Source: Desulfovibrionaceae bacterium (GTDB taxonomy: Bacteria > Desulfobacterota > Desulfovibrionia > Desulfovibrionales > Desulfovibrionaceae). From it: a stretch of DNA of 64,000 bases. Positions 53,857 to 62,160 of the stretch are shown here, piece by piece (within the stretch, counting starts at the first letter, position 1; every line of letters starts with the position of its first letter). A program made the position numbers and the translations under genes. The notes beneath the pieces are model-generated. The model was not told where the DNA came from. It saw only the letters and a list, made by a program, of their open reading frames with translations, and ran no database searches. The DNA lies in NCBI GenBank assembly GCA_015709205.1, contig JACCQO010000002.1:1-64000 (forward strand), given 5' to 3'.

Positions 53857-55125
53857 GTGACGCAGACTCCGCAACAGCAGGCCGCCTCCCTGGTGAACCT
53901 GGCTTTGATGCAGATGGGCCGGGGCAACCAGGAGAAGTTTCTGGACTATCTCGACCGCGCGCACGCCGCGTGGCCCGATGCGCCCGCGCCCGGCGCGGGC
54001 GCGGCCTCCCTGGAGGCCCTGCTCCTGCACGCGCCCTTTGCCGCGGCCTTCGCGGCCTTCCACGGACCGGGCTCCCCGGACGCCGCCGCCGTGGCGCGCG
54101 TCGCCGAAACCCATCCGCAAACCCCGCTCCTGGCCTCCATGGCCTCGGCCGCCCTGCTCAAGGCCGGCGACGGCCCGGGGGCCGCCGCGTTCCTGGATGC
54201 CCACGGCGCGGCCCTGGAGCCGGACGAACTGGCCCTCAAGCGGCGCACCGCCGCGCTTCTGCCCGTGCTGGCCGCGCACCCGGACCCCGAGCCGCGCGTG
54301 CACCTCGTCGTGCTCTGCCACGACCGCGAGGACTACGTGGGCCGCGCCGTGCGCGAGCTGGCGGCCACGGACTACCGCAACTACGCGGTCTATTTCGCGG
54401 ACAACGGCTCCACGGACCGCACCTGGGAGGAGCTGAACCAGGCCCTGGCCGCCTTCCCCGCGCACGTGGAGGTCCACGCCGAACGGCTGCCCACGAACGT
54501 CGGCCGCCCGGCCGGGCACAACTGGCTGCTCACGGCCCACGACCATTCCGCCGCCGAGTTCATCGCCATCGGCGACGACGACCTGACGCGCGTGCCGCCG
54601 GACTGGCTGGCGCGCATGGTCAACACGGCGCGCGCCTTCGACCACGTGGGCGCGGTGGGGCCCAAGGCCATCAACCCCGGCCGCCCCAAAATCATCCACG
54701 GCGGGGTGCGGCGCTTCGAATATTTCCGCGAGGACCGCTTCGCCATCTCCAACGAGGGCAACGAGGTGGACTGCGGCCAACACGACTTCGCGGACTTCGT
54801 GGACCATGTCATCGGCTGCCTGCACATCTACGACAAGCGCGCCCTGGACGAGGTCGGGCTCTTCGACATCCGTTTTTCGCCCTGCCAGCTCGTGGACATC
54901 GACCACCACCTCCGCCTGCGCCTGGCGGGCTGGAGGATCGCCTACAACGGGCTGGTGGAGGTGGAGCACTACCGGGCCATGGGCCGCAAGGCCGCCAAGG
55001 ACCGCGCCCTGGCGGGCAACTCCCTGGGCAACGTGATCAAGCTGCTGCACAAGCACGACGCCGCGCACGTCCAGGCCTTCATCGAGCGCGAGGCCGCCGC
55101 GCGGAGCGCCTGGCTTTCGTCCTGA
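53857..55125 (+). CDS. Family 2 glycosyltransferase with N-terminal helical domain
   Basis: A 422-residue protein. Residues 1-145 are Ala-rich helices that resemble TPR units (ASLVNLALMQMGRGNQEKFLDYLDRAH). Residues 147-400 are a GT-A domain: HLVVLCHDREDYVGRAVREL, FADNGSTDRTW, then the DxD-type FIAIGDDDL near residue 245, and DIDHHLRLRLAGWRI in the acceptor region. GTG start with AGGAGA. The acceptor is unknown; flagellin or envelope polysaccharide is plausible given the sugar operon next door (convergent). Confidence 0.86.
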   Translation: MTQTPQQQAASLVNLALMQMGRGNQEKFLDYLDRAHAAWPDAPAPGAGAASLEALLLHAPFAAAFAAFHGPGSPDAAAVARVAETHPQTPLLASMASAALLKAGDGPGAAAFLDAHGAALEPDELALKRRTAALLPVLAAHPDPEPRVHLVVLCHDREDYVGRAVRELAATDYRNYAVYFADNGSTDRTWEELNQALAAFPAHVEVHAERLPTNVGRPAGHNWLLTAHDHSAAEFIAIGDDDLTRVPPDWLARMVNTARAFDHVGAVGPKAINPGRPKIIHGGVRRFEYFREDRFAISNEGNEVDCGQHDFADFVDHVIGCLHIYDKRALDEVGLFDIRFSPCQLVDIDHHLRLRLAGWRIAYNGLVEVEHYRAMGRKAAKDRALAGNSLGNVIKLLHKHDAAHVQAFIEREAAARSAWLSS

Positions 55126-55140
55126 CGCCGCGCCGCACGC

Positions 55141-55186
55141 GACGCCAAAGCGCCCCGGAGCCGTCGGCTTCGGGGCGCTTTGCGTC
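55141..55186 (+). terminator. Terminator of the family 2 glycosyltransferase gene
   Basis: An imperfect hairpin: GACGC-(C)-AAAGCGCCCCG pairs with CGGGGCGCTTTGCGTC with one bulged base, capped by an inner AGCC-GTC-GGCT stem. It begins 15 bases after the stop. Confidence 0.65.
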
Positions 55187-55227
55187 GGATGGGTGCGGGG
55201 AGGCGGCGGCGAGTCCGCAGCCCCGCC

Positions 55228-55285
55228 AAAAAGTTTCGGAGAGTCCAGAGAACCCTTTCCAAAGGGTTCTCTGGCCGCCGGAGGC
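55228..55285 (-). terminator. Terminator of the sugar operon, repeat family B copy 2
   Basis: On the minus strand: GCCTCCGGCGGCCAGAG..., a 14-bp stem CCAGAGAACCCTTT with its complement around GG, then ACTCTCC, AAAC and T5. It is the same element as at 2,878-2,938, again just after a gene in the same orientation. Confidence 0.75.
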
Positions 55286-55307
55286 GCCCCTGCGGCGAGC
55301 AGCCGCG

Positions 55308-56081
55308 CTAGAAGTCGAACCCCGTGTGCAGGTGCCGGTTCACGTCGCGGATGCCGGGCTCCGCGTCCACCAGCTCGATGACGCGGCGCAGGGAGAAGAA
55401 CTCGCCCTCCGTGGGCAGGAGGCGGCCGAAGATGGTGCGCACCAGCTCCATGTCCTCGGGGTGGTCCACGGTGAAGGCGTAGTCCGGCCGGTGCACCCCG
55501 GCCGGGGCGGCGATGCCCTGGACCGTGAACCCGGCGGGCCGGGCGTGGAAGAAGGGCACGATGTGCTCCAGGTGCAGCGGGTCGCGCGTGGCGGCCTGCT
55601 CGCGGCGCAGGGCGTCGGCGGAGATCAGCTCGGCCGCCGCGCCGTAGGGCCAGCCCGCGCGGTGCGCGGCGTAGAGGAAGTCGTGCGGTGCGGCCTGGTG
55701 CGCGCGCATCAGCGCGATGCAGCAGGCCGGGTCGATGAGCGGATCGTCGCCGCCCACGCGGATCACGTGCGTGGCCCCGGTGGCCGCGCAGCAGTCCACG
55801 TAGCGCGCGAGCACGTCGTGCAGCGACCCCCGGCAGCAGCCGAAGCCGTGGTCTGCGCAGAGCGCCGCCACGGGATCGTCGGACGGATCCGTGGACGTCA
55901 CCACCACCGGACCCTCGGGACCTTCTCCATCCGGCCCGTCGGGCTCCTGCGCCAGCCCGTGCGCCAGTCGCTGCAGCTGGCGCAGGAGCATGGGCTTGCC
56001 GTGGATGTCCATGAGCACCTTGCCCGGCAGCCGGGTGGACGAGGCGCGGGCCTGGACGAAGACGACGTAGCGGCCGGGCAT
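55308..56081 (-). CDS. SpsF-like cytidylyltransferase family protein
   Basis: A 257-residue nucleotidyltransferase-fold protein of the CMP-sugar ligase/SpsF family. N-terminal QARASSTRLPGKVLMDIHGKPMLL is the CTP-binding signature; then VVTSTDPSDDPVA, FRCRGS-type CCRGSLHDVLARY, and RVGGDDPLIDP. It probably activates the nonulosonic acid as a CMP-sugar or acts on a related sugar. An insertion (EPDGPDGEGPEGP) interrupts residues 46-58. AAGGAA precedes the ATG. Last gene of the operon; 21 bases after the aminotransferase gene. Confidence 0.85.
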   Translation of the reverse strand: MPGRYVVFVQARASSTRLPGKVLMDIHGKPMLLRQLQRLAHGLAQEPDGPDGEGPEGPVVVTSTDPSDDPVAALCADHGFGCCRGSLHDVLARYVDCCAATGATHVIRVGGDDPLIDPACCIALMRAHQAAPHDFLYAAHRAGWPYGAAAELISADALRREQAATRDPLHLEHIVPFFHARPAGFTVQGIAAPAGVHRPDYAFTVDHPEDMELVRTIFGRLLPTEGEFFSLRRVIELVDAEPGIRDVNRHLHTGFDF

Positions 56082-56102
56082 GGTCGGTTCCTTGGGGCGG
56101 CG

Positions 56103-57299
56103 CTAGGCGAAGTGCCGGACGGCCTTGGCCAGGGCCTCGGCGTAGGGTTCGGCCTCTTCCACGCTGCCGTAGTTGGTCACGAACTGCATCAGCCGGGGCT
56201 GGAGCCGCTCGGCCACCGGGCAGAGCCCCTCGGGGTAGTCCAGGTGGTCGAAGTACGCGGGCGCGCGGCGCTTGAAGGCCCCGGAGGCGATGACCGGCTC
56301 CAGGTAGGACAGCGCCCAGGCCGCGTAGATGCCGTCGCCGCCGAACTCCATGTACTTCTTGCGGAAATCCTGCCAGCTCAGGTCGTCGCGCTCGAAGGCG
56401 CAGGTGAAGGTCCAGTAGGTGTTGCGCCAGCCCTCGGGCGTGTGCTGGGGCACGAGCCAGTCGCAGCCGGACGCGGCGTCCAGGTAGAGCTTGCCGATGG
56501 CCTCGCGCAGGGCGACGAAGTGCTCCATGCGCTCGGTCTGGGCCAGCCCCAGGGCCGCGGCCACCTCGGGCATGCGGTAGTTCAGGCCGAACTCGTCGTG
56601 GCGCTTGTAGGTCGGGTCCTGGAAGATGTCCTTGTTCACGCGGATACGCCCGTCGGCCGCGTTCATGGCCGCGTAGCCCAGGGACCCGAACTTGCGCATC
56701 CTGACGCCCAGTTCGTGGTCGTCCGTGACCACGATGCCGCCGTCGCCCGTGGCGATATGCTTGGAATTTTCCGTGGAATAGCTGGTGACGTGCGCGATGT
56801 TGCCGATGCCCCGGCCCTTGTAGGTCGCGCCCAGGGCCTCGGCCGCGTCGTTGATCACGCCGAGGGAGTGCTTTTCCGCCAGCTCCATGAGCGGGTCCAG
56901 GTCGCAGGAAAGGCCGTAGAGGGACACGGGCATGATCGCCCTGGTGCGCGGGGTGATCTTGCGGGCCACGTCGGCCGGGTCGATGTTGAAGGTGCGCGGG
57001 TCCACGTCCGCGAACACGGGCACGCAGTTTTCCGCGAGCACCGTGGCCACGTTGGAGATGACCGTGAGCGGCGGGATGATCACCTCGTCGCCCGCGCCGC
57101 AGCCCAGGGCGTGCAGCGCGGCGTGCAGGGTGGAGGTGCCGGAGTTGAAGGTCACGGCGTACTTGGCCCCGACCTTTTGGGCGAAGGCCTGTTCGAAGCG
57201 GTTGTTCATGCCGCCGGAGGTGGACGAGCCGAAGCCCGAGTCCACGACCTCGCGCAGGTAGTTCAGTTCGTTGCCGGTGAAGCGCCAGGTGTTCTTCAT
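56103..57299 (-). CDS. DegT/DnrJ/EryC1/StrS family sugar aminotransferase
   Basis: A 398-residue PLP enzyme that aminates a keto sugar. NSGTSTLHAALHALGCGAGDEVIIPPLT is the PLP-pocket stretch near residue 50; DAAEALGATYKG near 150; the PLP lysine is in STENSKHIATGDGG near 183. The enzyme is the expected partner of the 4,6-dehydratase at 62,161 (4-amino sugar formation) but might act in another branch, since it lies next to the SDR and the CMP-ligase genes. GGAAAGG lies before the ATG. Confidence 0.92.
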   Translation of the reverse strand: MKNTWRFTGNELNYLREVVDSGFGSSTSGGMNNRFEQAFAQKVGAKYAVTFNSGTSTLHAALHALGCGAGDEVIIPPLTVISNVATVLAENCVPVFADVDPRTFNIDPADVARKITPRTRAIMPVSLYGLSCDLDPLMELAEKHSLGVINDAAEALGATYKGRGIGNIAHVTSYSTENSKHIATGDGGIVVTDDHELGVRMRKFGSLGYAAMNAADGRIRVNKDIFQDPTYKRHDEFGLNYRMPEVAAALGLAQTERMEHFVALREAIGKLYLDAASGCDWLVPQHTPEGWRNTYWTFTCAFERDDLSWQDFRKKYMEFGGDGIYAAWALSYLEPVIASGAFKRRAPAYFDHLDYPEGLCPVAERLQPRLMQFVTNYGSVEEAEPYAEALAKAVRHFA

Positions 57300-57383
57300 G
57301 GGATGCGCCTTTCCTGTGGGGAGGCTCTGTGCAGGGGCCTTGTTGATGGTGGCGTGGGGAACCGTTCCGAAAAGTTTGGTGAT

Positions 57384-58187
57384 TCAGACGGCCGTGAGCC
57401 CGCCGTCCACGGCCAGGGCCGCGCCCGTGACGTAGGAGGACGCGTCGGCCAGCAGAAAGGCCACGGCCGGGGCGATCTCCGCCGGGTCGGCCATGCGCCG
57501 CAGGGGCGTGCGCGCGTTGTAGCGGCCGGTGAAGGGTTCGGGCTGGTTGTTGGCCACGCCGCCCGGGCATACGCAGTTCACGCGCACGCCCGAGGCGCCG
57601 TAGTAGCTTGCCAAATATTTTGTATACATCAGGATGCCGCCCTTGGCCGCCGTGTACACGGCCGGGGAGGTCATCTCCGTGCCCTCGTAGACGCTGAACT
57701 CCGGGGCCACCAGGGACTGGATGGAGCCCATGTTCACGATGGCTCCGCCGCCGCGTCCGGCCATGCGCCGCGCCGCGGCGTTGGCGCACAGGCAGTAGCC
57801 GGAGAGCAGCATGGAGAGGTTGGCCTCCCAGTCCGCCGGGGTCACGTCCTCCAGCCGCGCGCCGTAGTCGCCGGTGCGCGGGTAGGCGTTGTTCACCCAG
57901 CCCCAGAGCGGGCCGAAGGTGCGCTCCAGCTCGTCCACGGCCGCGCCGATGGCGGCCAGTCCGGTCTGGTCGAAGCGCGCGAAGCGCGCCGCGTCCGCGC
58001 GGCCGGTGCGCGCGGCGATGTCCGCGCACACGGCCTCGGCGCGCTCGCGGTCCACGTCGGCCACGAGCACGTCCGCGCCCAGGTCCGCCAGGCACGCGCA
58101 GATGCGCGATCCGATCAGCCCGGCCCCGCCCGTGACCGCGCACAGGCGGCCAGCCAGGGAAAATTTCACTGCGTAGTTCTCAGGCAT
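57384..58187 (-). CDS. SDR family oxidoreductase (PtmA-like)
   Basis: A 267-residue short-chain dehydrogenase. NAD(P) site: VTGGAGLIGSRICACLADLG; NNAYPR for the NNAG position; catalytic Ser-Tyr-Lys with MGSIQSL and VYTAAKGG; C-terminal ASYVTGAALAVDGGL. It resembles PtmA of flagellin-glycosylation loci, thought to help make the GDP-sugar precursor of legionaminic acid. It overlaps the PtmE-like gene by 8 bases, supporting a shared pathway. Confidence 0.88.
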   Translation of the reverse strand: MPENYAVKFSLAGRLCAVTGGAGLIGSRICACLADLGADVLVADVDRERAEAVCADIAARTGRADAARFARFDQTGLAAIGAAVDELERTFGPLWGWVNNAYPRTGDYGARLEDVTPADWEANLSMLLSGYCLCANAAARRMAGRGGGAIVNMGSIQSLVAPEFSVYEGTEMTSPAVYTAAKGGILMYTKYLASYYGASGVRVNCVCPGGVANNQPEPFTGRYNARTPLRRMADPAEIAPAVAFLLADASSYVTGAALAVDGGLTAV

Positions 58188-59241
58188 TGAAGGCCCCGAA
58201 GTGTTTGAGCAAGGTCTTGTATTCCTCGAACTGGCCCACGTCGAACCAGCCGTCGGTGATGGTGTGGCAGGCCACGGTGCGGCCCTGGTCCAGCAGGGCC
58301 TGGACCAGTTCGTCCATGCCGAAGGGCCGTCCCTCGGGAATGCAGTCCAGCACCGAGGGCTCCAGGCAGTAGATGCCGCTCATGATCGTGAAGGCGTAGC
58401 CGGGTTTTTCGTCCACGCGGCTGATGCGCCCGCTTTCGTCCGCGCGGATCACGCCGTAGGGCACCTCCAGGCGCTTTTCCACGCCGAGCACGGTCAGCTC
58501 CGCGTCGTGGGCCGCGTGCGCGTCCAGCAGGGCGGTCATGTCCGTCTTGGCGATGATGTCGCAGTTGGTCAGCAGGAAGGTGTCCGTGAGCCGGTCGGCC
58601 AGGAGGCGCAGCCCGCCCACGGTGCCCAGGTACTCGCGCTCGTCCGTGAAGCTCACGCCCTCGGTCAGCCCGTTCTCGTAGAAGTAGGACTTGATGAGTT
58701 CCTTCTTGTAGTTGACGACCACCTGGAAGTCGCGGAAGCCGCTGGCGCGGAAGGAGTCCAGGATCAGTTCGATGAAGGTCTTGTCGCCCACGGGCACCAG
58801 GGGCTTGGGGATGATCCGCGTGAGCGGGGCCAGCCGCGTGCCCTTGCCCCCGGCCTGGATGACCACGGTGTTCGGCAGGCTGGGCCCGCCGGAGCGGAAG
58901 TAGTCCAGGGAGGAGACCAGGCCCACGAGCCGCCCGGCCTCGTCCACGATGGGCACGTGGTTGAAGCGGCTGGCGGCCAGCAGGGTCTTGGCGCGGTGGC
59001 GTTCGTGCTCGCGCAGGGCCGTGAATTCGCGGTTCATGACCTCGGAAAGGCGCGACTCCAGGTTCTGCTTGCGCAGCAGGAAGCGGCGGATGTCGCCGTC
59101 CGTGACCACGCCCGTGAGCCGCTCCTCCGCATCGACCACGAGCAGAATCTGCTCGCCGGTCTTGTTCAGCTTGGACAGGGCGAAGAGCAGGGAGTCGTCC
59201 TCCCGGGCGAGAAAGGTGTCGAGTTGGTCGCGTCTGGTCAT
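58180..59241 (-). CDS. CBS-nucleotidyltransferase fusion (PtmE-like)
   Basis: A 353-residue two-domain protein. Residues 1-118 are a CBS pair (LTGVVTDGDIRRFLL; FNHVPIVDEAGRLVGLVS). Residues 124-353 are a sugar-phosphate nucleotidyltransferase: VIQAGGKGTRLAPLTRIIPKPLVPVGDK, then FLLTNCDII and YGVIRAD. This fusion is that of PtmE in Campylobacter, which makes GDP-glucosamine for legionaminic acid. The same substrate is inferred here. CTAGGAG precedes the ATG at 59,241; the gene begins 9 bases after the AAC(3)-like stop. Confidence 0.9.
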   Translation of the reverse strand: MTRRDQLDTFLAREDDSLLFALSKLNKTGEQILLVVDAEERLTGVVTDGDIRRFLLRKQNLESRLSEVMNREFTALREHERHRAKTLLAASRFNHVPIVDEAGRLVGLVSSLDYFRSGGPSLPNTVVIQAGGKGTRLAPLTRIIPKPLVPVGDKTFIELILDSFRASGFRDFQVVVNYKKELIKSYFYENGLTEGVSFTDEREYLGTVGGLRLLADRLTDTFLLTNCDIIAKTDMTALLDAHAAHDAELTVLGVEKRLEVPYGVIRADESGRISRVDEKPGYAFTIMSGIYCLEPSVLDCIPEGRPFGMDELVQALLDQGRTVACHTITDGWFDVGQFEEYKTLLKHFGAFNA

Positions 59242-59250
59242 GGCGCGCTC

Positions 59251-60135
59251 CTAGGCCGGGGGCCCGTCGCCCGCGTAGTCGGGCGGTTGCAGGAGAAAGG
59301 CGTGCACGTCGCGTTCGTAGCGGGCCGCGATCCAGTCGTAGTAGGCGCGCATGGAGAAGACCGCGACCGAGGCCCGCAGCCAGGGGGCCTTGCGGTGGGC
59401 GACGTTGGCCTCCATGGCGTCGTAGATGAAGGGAAAGTCGTAGCGCACGTCGAGGTGCTTGTAGCGCAGGAAGGCCGTGAATTCCCGGTCCACGCGCTCG
59501 CCCTCGTGCGTGACCTCGCCCGTGAGCCGCTTGTTGTAGGCGTAGGGCACGCCCACGAACTGCTCGGCCGTGTGGAACAGGGGCACGTGGCCGGGCCGCT
59601 TGCCGATGACCACGCAGCGCGCGTCGGCCGCGATGAGCCGGGTGAAGGGCGAGCCCTGGCCGAAGCACGAGGGCCCGCAATCGCGCATGAAGCGGTCCGC
59701 GTTCGCGCCCAGGGCCGCGCAGGAACCGAAGGGATGCAGGCTGCGCACCGCGCCGGGCCGGGTGCGCAGGAATTCGTTGAGCACGCCGTGCTTGGTGCGC
59801 GTGGTCCGGGAGTCATAGACGCGGGTGCGCACGAAGTCGAAGCTGTAGGTGATGCAGGCCAGGGTGCCGCCGGGCGCTCCGTCCAGGCCCACGGCTTCGG
59901 CCAGGCCGTCATGGTAGAACTCGAGCAGTTCCGGCCCGGCTTTTGGGAAGCATTCCGGCAGGCCGCAGACGGCCAGATCCGAGACCACGAAGGCGTCCGC
60001 GCCGCGCTCCAGGCCCAGGGAGCGCAGGGTCTCCACGAACCGCGCGCGCGTGGCCGCGATCTTCGGAACGCAGACCTCGGGCGCGAGCTCACCGGTTGCG
60101 CCGGTGGCGCGGGCCGTGGCGGCGGCGTTGCTCAT
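59251..60135 (-). CDS. AAC(3)-family N-acetyltransferase-like protein
   Basis: A 294-residue protein with the aminoglycoside 3-N-acetyltransferase fold: GTLACITYSFDFV, then RSLHPFGSCAALGANADRFMRDCG (the conserved His/Ser/G-x-x-A region), GQGSPFTRLIAADARCVVIG, and FHTAEQFVGVPY. Within a nonulosonic-acid operon it most likely N-acylates an amino sugar or its precursor; nothing suggests antibiotic resistance. GGGAGG lies 8 bases before the ATG, which overlaps the NeuB-like stop (ATGA). Confidence 0.83.
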   Translation of the reverse strand: MSNAAATARATGATGELAPEVCVPKIAATRARFVETLRSLGLERGADAFVVSDLAVCGLPECFPKAGPELLEFYHDGLAEAVGLDGAPGGTLACITYSFDFVRTRVYDSRTTRTKHGVLNEFLRTRPGAVRSLHPFGSCAALGANADRFMRDCGPSCFGQGSPFTRLIAADARCVVIGKRPGHVPLFHTAEQFVGVPYAYNKRLTGEVTHEGERVDREFTAFLRYKHLDVRYDFPFIYDAMEANVAHRKAPWLRASVAVFSMRAYYDWIAARYERDVHAFLLQPPDYAGDGPPA

Positions 60136-61184
60136 GCCAGGTCCTCCCAGGCGATCTCCTGGTCCGCGTCCAGGTCGCGCGCCGCGGCGCGGCCGACCAC
60201 GCGCGGATAGGCGTCGGGGGGGATGCTTTTGCCCGGGCGCTTGAAGTCCAGGTCCGCGAGCGTGAGCCGCTCGCCCTTGCGCACGGCGCGCGCCGTGACG
60301 ATGGAGCGGCGGAAGGCCTTGCGCTTTTCCAACTCCGCCGGGCTCACCGTGCGCACGAACGAGCCCATGGCGCGGCGGATGACGTCGGCCTGGGACACGA
60401 TCTCGCGCAGCTCGCCGGGGTCGGCGCTGACCCAGTGGTCCCAGCCGGGCATGTCCTTGTCCAGGGTGAAGTGCTTCTCCAGGATGCACGCGCCCGCGGC
60501 CACGGCGGCCAGGGGTACGGCCGTGCCCTGGGTGTGGTCGGAAAAGCCCACGGGCACGTCGAAGGCGCGCGCCAGGGTCGCGATGTTGTTCAGGTGCACG
60601 TCGTTCGGGTCCGGCGGATAGATGGAGATGCAGTGCAGCAGGGCGATCTCCCTGGCGCCCGCCCCGCGCAGCACGGCCAGGGCCGTCTCCACCTCGCCGA
60701 GGGAGGCCATGCCCGTGGAGAGCACCACGGGCCGCCCCTTGCGCGCCACGTGTTCCAGCAGCACCGGGTGGTTCACGTCCATGGACGCGATCTTGAAGAA
60801 GGGCACGTCCAGTTCGTCCAGCAGATCGGCCTCGGCCGGGGCGAAGGGCGTGGACACGAAGTCGATGGACCGGGCGCGGCAGTGGTCCGCGATCTCGCGG
60901 TGCTGCGCCGGGGTGAACTGGTACTTCTCGACCATCTGCTCCAGCGAGCCGAAGTGGCGGTGCGCGTCCGCGTAGGCGGTGTTGCGCGCGTATTCCGCGC
61001 GGCAGATGAGCGATTTCTTGGACCAGGACTGGAATTTGACGGCGTGGGCGCCGCATTCGGCGGCCGTGTCCACCAGGCGGCGGCACAGCCCCATGTCGCC
61101 GTTGTGGTTGGAGCCGACCTCGGCGATGACGTAGGGGGGGTGTCCGGGGCCTACGGGCCGCTCCGCGAACCTGATCGCTTCCAT
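60132..61184 (-). CDS. N-acetylneuraminate/legionaminate synthase (NeuB family)
   Basis: A 350-residue enzyme that condenses a 6-deoxy-diamino sugar with phosphoenolpyruvate to form a nonulosonic acid. NeuB domain: PYVIAEVGSNHNGDMGLCRRL, AVKFQSW, PFFKIASMDVNH, LSTGMASLGEVE, LHCISIYP, GFSDHTQG, EKHFTLDK. A C-terminal SAF domain (RSIVTARAVRKGERL) caps it. The start at 61,184 (GGAGAG upstream) gives the standard length; a longer frame to 61,388 is rejected. It starts inside the upstream gene by 34 bases. Confidence 0.94.
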   Translation of the reverse strand: MEAIRFAERPVGPGHPPYVIAEVGSNHNGDMGLCRRLVDTAAECGAHAVKFQSWSKKSLICRAEYARNTAYADAHRHFGSLEQMVEKYQFTPAQHREIADHCRARSIDFVSTPFAPAEADLLDELDVPFFKIASMDVNHPVLLEHVARKGRPVVLSTGMASLGEVETALAVLRGAGAREIALLHCISIYPPDPNDVHLNNIATLARAFDVPVGFSDHTQGTAVPLAAVAAGACILEKHFTLDKDMPGWDHWVSADPGELREIVSQADVIRRAMGSFVRTVSPAELEKRKAFRRSIVTARAVRKGERLTLADLDFKRPGKSIPPDAYPRVVGRAAARDLDADQEIAWEDLA

Positions 61185-62092
61185 GTGCTCTCCAGCTTGG
61201 GATGGGCGACGCAGGACCACCAGACGTGACGGGGTGGAAGGGCGTTGAGCGCTTCGAGATAGCCGTCCATGGCGTCCCGGTCGCGCGTCGTCGTGTTCAG
61301 GAACGATTCCACCTCGGCAAGGCGCTTGCCGAGCGCCGGGGCGAGTCGTTCGTCGGTTCCGACGGAAGTTTTGCAAAACGCGGACCAATCCCGGTCCATG
61401 TGCGCAAGATGGTCGCGCACCAGGCGCGACGCGGCGCGCACTCCGGCCGCGTCGAAGGGCGGCAGCAGGCGCGCGACGTTGGCCCCGTGCTGGCGGTAGA
61501 GCGCGCGGGGCGTGGGGTCGAAGGTCCAGGCCGCGCCCAGGCCCAGGGCCAGGGTGGCCAGCCGCCAGTCGTAGATGGGGCAGTCGTCCGGCGCGCCGAG
61601 CACGCGCGACAGCAGCGGCGCGCGCCAGGCCGTGTTGCCCAGGCCGAGGACGTTCTCGCGCACCACGGAAAACCCGTCGTGCAGGGTCAGCGTGGGGCCG
61701 GTGGGCGCGAGCCGCGCGTCGGCCAGGGCCAGGGCCCAGGCCGCCAGGTCCGCGCCGTCGGCCAGGGCGGCGCGCGCCGCGGCCACGCAGCCCGGGAGCA
61801 TGGCGTCGTCGATGTCCGAGAGCACCAGGGCGTCATAATTTTGAACCGCGCGCGCCAGGGTGGCGTCGCGCACCAACGCCACAGGCACGCCTTCCGGCGC
61901 ATCCAGCCAGTCGGCCCCGTCCAGCGCGGCCGCATGCTCTCCGGCCGCCGCGCGCACGTCCCCCGCCGCGACCCCGTCCAGGGCCACGCACACGCGGAAA
62001 TTCCGGTCCGCCTGGGCGGCGAGCCCGGCGCACCAGTCGCGCACAAAGGGCAGAGCGGCGGGATAGGCGGCGGTGTAGACGGCAAGGCGCAC
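61151..62092 (-). CDS. Glycosyltransferase-like protein of the sugar operon
   Basis: A 313-residue protein, probably GT-A fold but without a firm family call. It begins RLAVYTAAYPAALPFVRDW, continues NFRVCVALDGV, and has a DxD-like LVLSDIDDAMLPGC near residue 100, then LPPFDAAGVRAASRLVRDHL. GTG start at 62,092 with AAAGGAAG 7 bases upstream. It overlaps the NeuB start by 34 bases and follows the dehydratase gene by 68. Likely transfers or senses a sugar of this pathway (inference). Confidence 0.72.
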   Translation of the reverse strand: MRLAVYTAAYPAALPFVRDWCAGLAAQADRNFRVCVALDGVAAGDVRAAAGEHAAALDGADWLDAPEGVPVALVRDATLARAVQNYDALVLSDIDDAMLPGCVAAARAALADGADLAAWALALADARLAPTGPTLTLHDGFSVVRENVLGLGNTAWRAPLLSRVLGAPDDCPIYDWRLATLALGLGAAWTFDPTPRALYRQHGANVARLLPPFDAAGVRAASRLVRDHLAHMDRDWSAFCKTSVGTDERLAPALGKRLAEVESFLNTTTRDRDAMDGYLEALNALPPRHVWWSCVAHPKLESTWKRSGSRSGP

Positions 62093-62160
62093 GGCGGGGC
62101 TTCCTTTCGACGTTTGGTCGGCGTTCGGTCGGCGTTCGGGCGACGTTCGGGCGGCCCGGG

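Noticed and set aside
49654..58143. A minus-strand open frame of about 2,829 codons
   Set aside because: It contains the real AsmA gene at its end, but the rest runs through well-supported genes in other frames (cobQ, the glycosyltransferase, the sugar operon). Very high GC makes stop codons rare; the translation is Arg/Gly/Pro-rich.
59251..60135. Aminoglycoside resistance gene
   Set aside because: The fold matches AAC(3), but the operon context is sugar biosynthesis; resistance is not supported.
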